DNA of 64,000 bases from Coleofasciculus sp. FACHB-T130 (GTDB taxonomy: Bacteria > Cyanobacteriota > Cyanobacteriia > Cyanobacteriales > FACHB-T130). Every line of letters begins with the position of its first letter. Position 1 is the first letter of the stretch. This document shows positions 61,274 to 64,000 of the stretch, piece after piece. The position numbers and the translations under genes are program-made. Under the pieces are notes generated by a model that worked only from the letters and a program-made list of their open reading frames with translations, had not been told where the DNA came from and searched no databases. The stretch spans positions 35,814-99,813 of the forward strand of contig NZ_JACJOG010000055.1 of assembly GCF_014695375.1 (NCBI RefSeq). Direction: 5' to 3'.

Positions 61274-62170
61274 ATGAGCAGTACGATAACGCCTCCTAAA
61301 CCTGATATCCGGTTGCAGCCAGAGGCAGCGGGTAAATCTAATGCCGGTGCTGCATCCAGCCTCGTCAGTGACTTTATTCAAGAAACTCTGGCTTTAACGA
61401 AGCGCTTATTCATTCAATTGCAACGGCGTCCTTCGACTCTCGTGGCGGGAATTATCCAGCCTTTAATGTGGTTGGTTCTATTCGGGGCGCTGTTTCAAAA
61501 TGCTCCTCAAGGCATTTTTGGCAATGATTTGAGCTACGGGCAATTTCTTGGTGCCGGTGTGATTGTTTTTACCGCCTTTGCCGGGGCACTGAATGCTGGA
61601 TTGCCGGTGATGTTTGACCGGGAATTTGGCTTTCTCAACCGCTTATTAGTCGCTCCTCTGGCATCCCGATTTTCGATTGTTGCTGCCTCATCTATCTATA
61701 TTGTGACGCTGAGCTTAATCCAAGCGGCAGTAATTGTTGCAGCTAGCGCTTTTCTGGGAGCCGGTTTACCTAATCTTTTAGGCTTGGGCGCGATCGCATT
61801 GATTGTTCTGTTGCTGGTTCTGGGTGTCACCGCTTTGAGCTTGGGTTTAGCTTTTGCTTTGCCCGGTCACGTCGAGCTGATTGCTGTAATTTTTGTTACT
61901 AACCTGCCTTTACTGTTTGCCAGTACAGCCCTCGCCCCTTTATCCTTCATGCCCAATTGGTTGCAGGTTGTTGCAACTCTCAATCCCCTCAGCTATGCGA
62001 TTGAGCCAATTCGTTATCTGTATCTCCACAGTGATTGGGCACTCAGTAGCGTGGTAATGCAAGCTCCTTGGGGCACTGTAACTTTTGGCACTGCCATATT
62101 GGTGCTTCTCGGTTTTGATGCAGTAATATTATTAGCAATTCAACCACTGCTGCGTCGTCGGTTTGCTTAA
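61274..62170 (+). CDS. ABC-2 transporter permease (DrrB type)
   Basis: 298 aa with six transmembrane segments after a hydrophilic N-terminal about 40 residues. Family pattern LIQPLMWLVLFGALFQNAPQ, then MFDREFGFLNRLLVAPLASR and, before the last helix, NPLSYAIEPIRYLY. Follows the ATPase gene by 63 bp; the two form one complex. Confidence 0.9.
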   Translation: MSSTITPPKPDIRLQPEAAGKSNAGAASSLVSDFIQETLALTKRLFIQLQRRPSTLVAGIIQPLMWLVLFGALFQNAPQGIFGNDLSYGQFLGAGVIVFTAFAGALNAGLPVMFDREFGFLNRLLVAPLASRFSIVAASSIYIVTLSLIQAAVIVAASAFLGAGLPNLLGLGAIALIVLLLVLGVTALSLGLAFALPGHVELIAVIFVTNLPLLFASTALAPLSFMPNWLQVVATLNPLSYAIEPIRYLYLHSDWALSSVVMQAPWGTVTFGTAILVLLGFDAVILLAIQPLLRRRFA

Positions 62171-62305
62171 GAATCGTCTTGAGTAATGAGTACCAAGTCT
62201 TGAGTGAGTTTTGAGTTATAAAGTTGAACATAGAGATCAATTTTTTCGTCTTTATTCAAAACTCAAAACTCACAACTTTCGTAGCGTGTTTCGCCCCAAA
62301 TTGTC
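62171..62305. repeat. AACTCAAAACTCA repeat region
   Basis: AGTTTTGAGTTATAAAGTTG (about 62206) and CAAAACTCAAAACTCACAAC (about 62256) form an imperfect inverted repeat between the permease gene and the next gene; same repeat family as at 43.9 kb. Likely terminator. Confidence 0.5.
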
Positions 62306-62695
62306 ATGAATAAAAAAACTAAACTGGTTCTCGGTGTTCTGGCTGGCATGGGATTCGCCTCCTGCTTGCTGCCTCAATTGACTCTGGCTCAATCCACCCT
62401 GTCGCAACCAGGAGCGGTCAGTCCCGCAGACACTTTCCAAGAGCAAAATACAGACCCATTTTCTCGGACGAATAACGGCGGTGCGTCTGGTGTCTTTGAC
62501 TTGATGCATCGAGCCACCTTGGGCAACATTCGCAGTATGGACGAGTTTAATACTGACCAGAAGAATAATCTGAATACTGCCGCCGATCAGTTCCGACGTC
62601 AACAACTACAACTTCTTGGTACTCCCAATCAGGCAGCACCTGTAGCACCTGTCACTCCAGTAAACTCAGTAACACCCGCCTCTTCGACGCCATAA
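62306..62695 (+). CDS. Small exported hypothetical protein
   Basis: 129 aa. Signal peptide MNKKTKLVLGVLAGMGFASC then LLPQLTLAQS with likely cleavage after LAQ (about residue 29). Mature part is Gln/Asn/Ser-rich with FDLMHRATLGNIRSMDEFNT in the middle and a repetitive PVAPVTPVNSVTP tail. Seen as a conserved hypothetical type in filamentous cyanobacteria, no function known to me. Followed by a strong hairpin. Confidence 0.7.
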   Translation: MNKKTKLVLGVLAGMGFASCLLPQLTLAQSTLSQPGAVSPADTFQEQNTDPFSRTNNGGASGVFDLMHRATLGNIRSMDEFNTDQKNNLNTAADQFRRQQLQLLGTPNQAAPVAPVTPVNSVTPASSTP

Positions 62696-62724
62696 CTAAT
62701 CAGTATTCAAATAGTCCTGTGATT

Positions 62725-62760
62725 GAGAAGCCCGATTTCCTTAAGGAAACCGGGCTTCTC
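62725..62760. terminator. Bidirectional terminator hairpin
   Basis: GAGAAGCCCG and CGGGCTTCTC pair, extended inward by TTTCC/GGAAA, around a TTAA loop. It lies between the exported-protein gene and the convergent peroxiredoxin gene. Confidence 0.75.
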
Positions 62761-62790
62761 GGATTATTTCTAGAGACTAAAGTCGTCGGC

Positions 62791-63231
62791 TCAAGAAGCC
62801 AGTGCCGCTAAGATATCCTGAGCATGACTACCCGTGTTGACGCTGGAATCAACGTGAACGATCTTGCCAGTGCCATCAATCACGTAAGTTACGCGCTGGG
62901 CATAACCGCTACTTCCTTCAACGTCATAAGCTTTGATAATGCTGCCATCGACATCTGCCAGTAGGGGAAAAGGCAAATTGAACTTCTCGGTGAATTTCTG
63001 GTGAGACGCTTCATCATCCTTGCTAACGCCCAAGACTACAATATCTTTGCCTTGATAGTCTGCATAGGCATCTCGAAAGCTACAAGCTTGTTTGGTACAG
63101 CCGGGTGTATCATCTTTGGGATAAAAATACAAAATCACAGTTTTTCCTGCCAAATTAGACAACGAGACAGTGTTCCCATTGGTATCTTTGGCGGTGAAAG
63201 TGGGTGCCGTTGTACCGACTGCTAGAGCCAT
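62791..63231 (-). CDS. prxQ: Peroxiredoxin Q (bacterioferritin comigratory protein type)
   Basis: 146 aa thiol peroxidase. Catalytic region YFYPKDDTPGCTKQACSFRD contains the peroxidatic Cys (about 45) and the resolving Cys five residues later (about 50), the PrxQ/BCP arrangement; then DIVVLGVSKDDEASHQKF and VTYVIDGTGKIVHV. Reduces peroxides with thioredoxin. Length is standard; no signal peptide. Confidence 0.94.
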   Translation of the reverse strand: MALAVGTTAPTFTAKDTNGNTVSLSNLAGKTVILYFYPKDDTPGCTKQACSFRDAYADYQGKDIVVLGVSKDDEASHQKFTEKFNLPFPLLADVDGSIIKAYDVEGSSGYAQRVTYVIDGTGKIVHVDSSVNTGSHAQDILAALAS

Positions 63232-63479
63232 AAATTCTATTTCCTGCTCAGTTATGATTGTTTGGTGAAAATCAAATTTTACAATATTTTAAAATTCCGC
63301 TTGGGCTAAGCTAAGGTGGATGACGGCAGTCAGTCTCCTAACGAGACGCGCCGGAGAGCGTCTACAGCTAAAACCATAAAGCTTGTGGGTGCGATCGCTA
63401 AAAGTCGGTTAATAAATAATCGATATTGACTAGATGGCAATTTTTAATCCTCTGCTGTTTCCTGACATTAGATGAAGAG
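63232..63479. other. Divergent gap upstream of peroxiredoxin gene
   Basis: Contains CTAACGAGACGCGCCGGAGAGCG (about 63338-63360), a common noncoding cyanobacterial repeat motif, and one HIP1 near 63392. No gene seen; an in-frame extension of the next gene to 63426 is not supported. Confidence 0.4.
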
Positions 63480-63887
63480 ATGAATTCTGTTGAGGCAAAA
63501 AACTCCCAGTCGATTCAATATTCCCCTGGCAGTGTATCCCGTGCCGAACGAGCGATGCGCTGTTCGCCCTTCCTCCTGCCTTTGTTTGCAGCGATGCGCT
63601 CAACCAGCGTTCCCCTGCAAGCGATCGCTGGTGCTTCAGGCGTCCAACACCAGTACACCCGCCATCCTGTGCGGGAACTAGGCGCAGAAAGTTCTCTGTT
63701 GTGGCTGATTCAAGTAGGCATTCTGCGGCGAGAGGTGGATGGTCAAGGAATCACCGATAGTTTTCGCCTCACGCCTTTGGGACGCCAATTGGTTGAAAAA
63801 TGGGAACTTCAGGGTGGTTCGTGGCCTGCCCCCTCTCTTAGCGATCGCTTCTATAATGCCTTAAATCGTTGGTTCCGCTTGTTTTGA
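63480..63887 (+). CDS. Conserved cyanobacterial protein (Npun_F0494-like)
   Basis: About 135 aa from ATG 63480 (AGATGAAGAG precedes; TTG 63426 is an in-frame alternative). Core features RAERAMRCSPFLLPLFAAMR, VPLQAIAGASGV, ELGAESSLLWLIQVGILRRE and GQGITDSFRLTPLGRQLVEK give a winged-helix-like layout (the last part resembles the wing of MarR/PadR-like folds). I believe it belongs to a cyanobacteria-wide uncharacterised family known as Npun_F0494; this is from memory. Its stop codon forms the first bases of the tandem repeat that follows. Confidence 0.68.
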   Translation: MNSVEAKNSQSIQYSPGSVSRAERAMRCSPFLLPLFAAMRSTSVPLQAIAGASGVQHQYTRHPVRELGAESSLLWLIQVGILRREVDGQGITDSFRLTPLGRQLVEKWELQGGSWPAPSLSDRFYNALNRWFRLF

Positions 63888-64000
63888 GGACTGAGGACTG
63901 AGGACTGAGGACTGAGGACTGAGGACTGAGGACTGAGGACTGAGGACTGAGGACTGAGGACTGAGGACTGAGGACTGAGGACTGAGGACTGAGGACTGAG
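63885..64000. repeat. (TGAGGAC)n heptameric tandem repeat
   Basis: At least 16 uninterrupted copies of TGAGGAC occupy 63885-64000 and continue beyond the window. The unit begins with the TGA stop codon of the preceding gene. It belongs to the short tandemly repeated sequences known from filamentous cyanobacteria; copies read as identical. Confidence 0.97.

Overview
The window is cyanobacterial chromosome. It carries oxygenic-photosynthesis genes (psbEFLJ, psbO, psaI, ycf48, a membrane rubredoxin), the plastid-type ndhC-K-J cluster, ctaCDE/ctaAB respiratory genes and a SigF-type sigma factor. The palindrome GCGATCGC (HIP1) recurs through most genes. Short tandem repeats and AACTCAAAACTCA-type dispersed repeats between genes suggest a filamentous lineage with a repeat-rich genome; that last step is inference and I cannot name the genus.

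Layout. 0.3-3.0 kb: PedR-like LuxR regulator, PfkB sugar kinase and MidA-type methyltransferase. 3.0-24.8 kb: a defence-rich accessory region built around DNA phosphorothioation (Dnd). dndE lies at 3.0 kb, a Dnd-associated protein 4 homologue at 12.1 kb, a divergent DGQHR protein at 14.0 kb, then dndB, a second extra DGQHR protein, an HNH nuclease, dndC and dndD as one co-directional run (15.7-23.1 kb), with a Dnd-type restriction helicase facing it (23.3-24.8 kb). Between these parts sit a translationally coupled trio (57-aa protein, Rad50/DndD-like ATPase with a Cys-x-Cys hook, Uma2 nuclease), a PF04672-type methyltransferase, an SLH/DUF3370 surface protein, another Uma2, a frameshifted Uma2 and an exo/endonuclease/phosphatase protein. 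No dndA and no dndFGH are present, so sulfur would have to come from a cysteine desulfurase encoded elsewhere and restriction from the helicase and/or the HNH protein.

25-41 kb: core genes. ndhCKJ; rubA-ycf48-psbEFLJ with an unusual 369-bp gap between psbE and psbF; psaI converging on psbJ; a large acidic cyanobacterial protein; hisS; a 248-bp perfect tandem duplication joining the end of a lipoprotein gene to the start of a small gene; sigF; psbO; a phosphoglucomutase/phosphomannomutase.

41-64 kb: ispG, a C-terminal processing protease, an EF-G-like GTPase, TPR protein, small HNH protein, WD40-DnaJ fusion, two pentapeptide-repeat proteins (one with an HTH head), ctaCDE divergent from ctaAB, a DEDDh exonuclease, an ABC-2 drug-efflux-type transporter pair, peroxiredoxin Q, and a (TGAGGAC)n tandem repeat that runs off the end of the window.

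The strongest candidates for new biology are the expanded Dnd locus (three DGQHR proteins plus an embedded HNH nuclease, with paired operator-like repeats in its divergent promoter) and the small protein-ATPase-Uma2 operon beside dndE.
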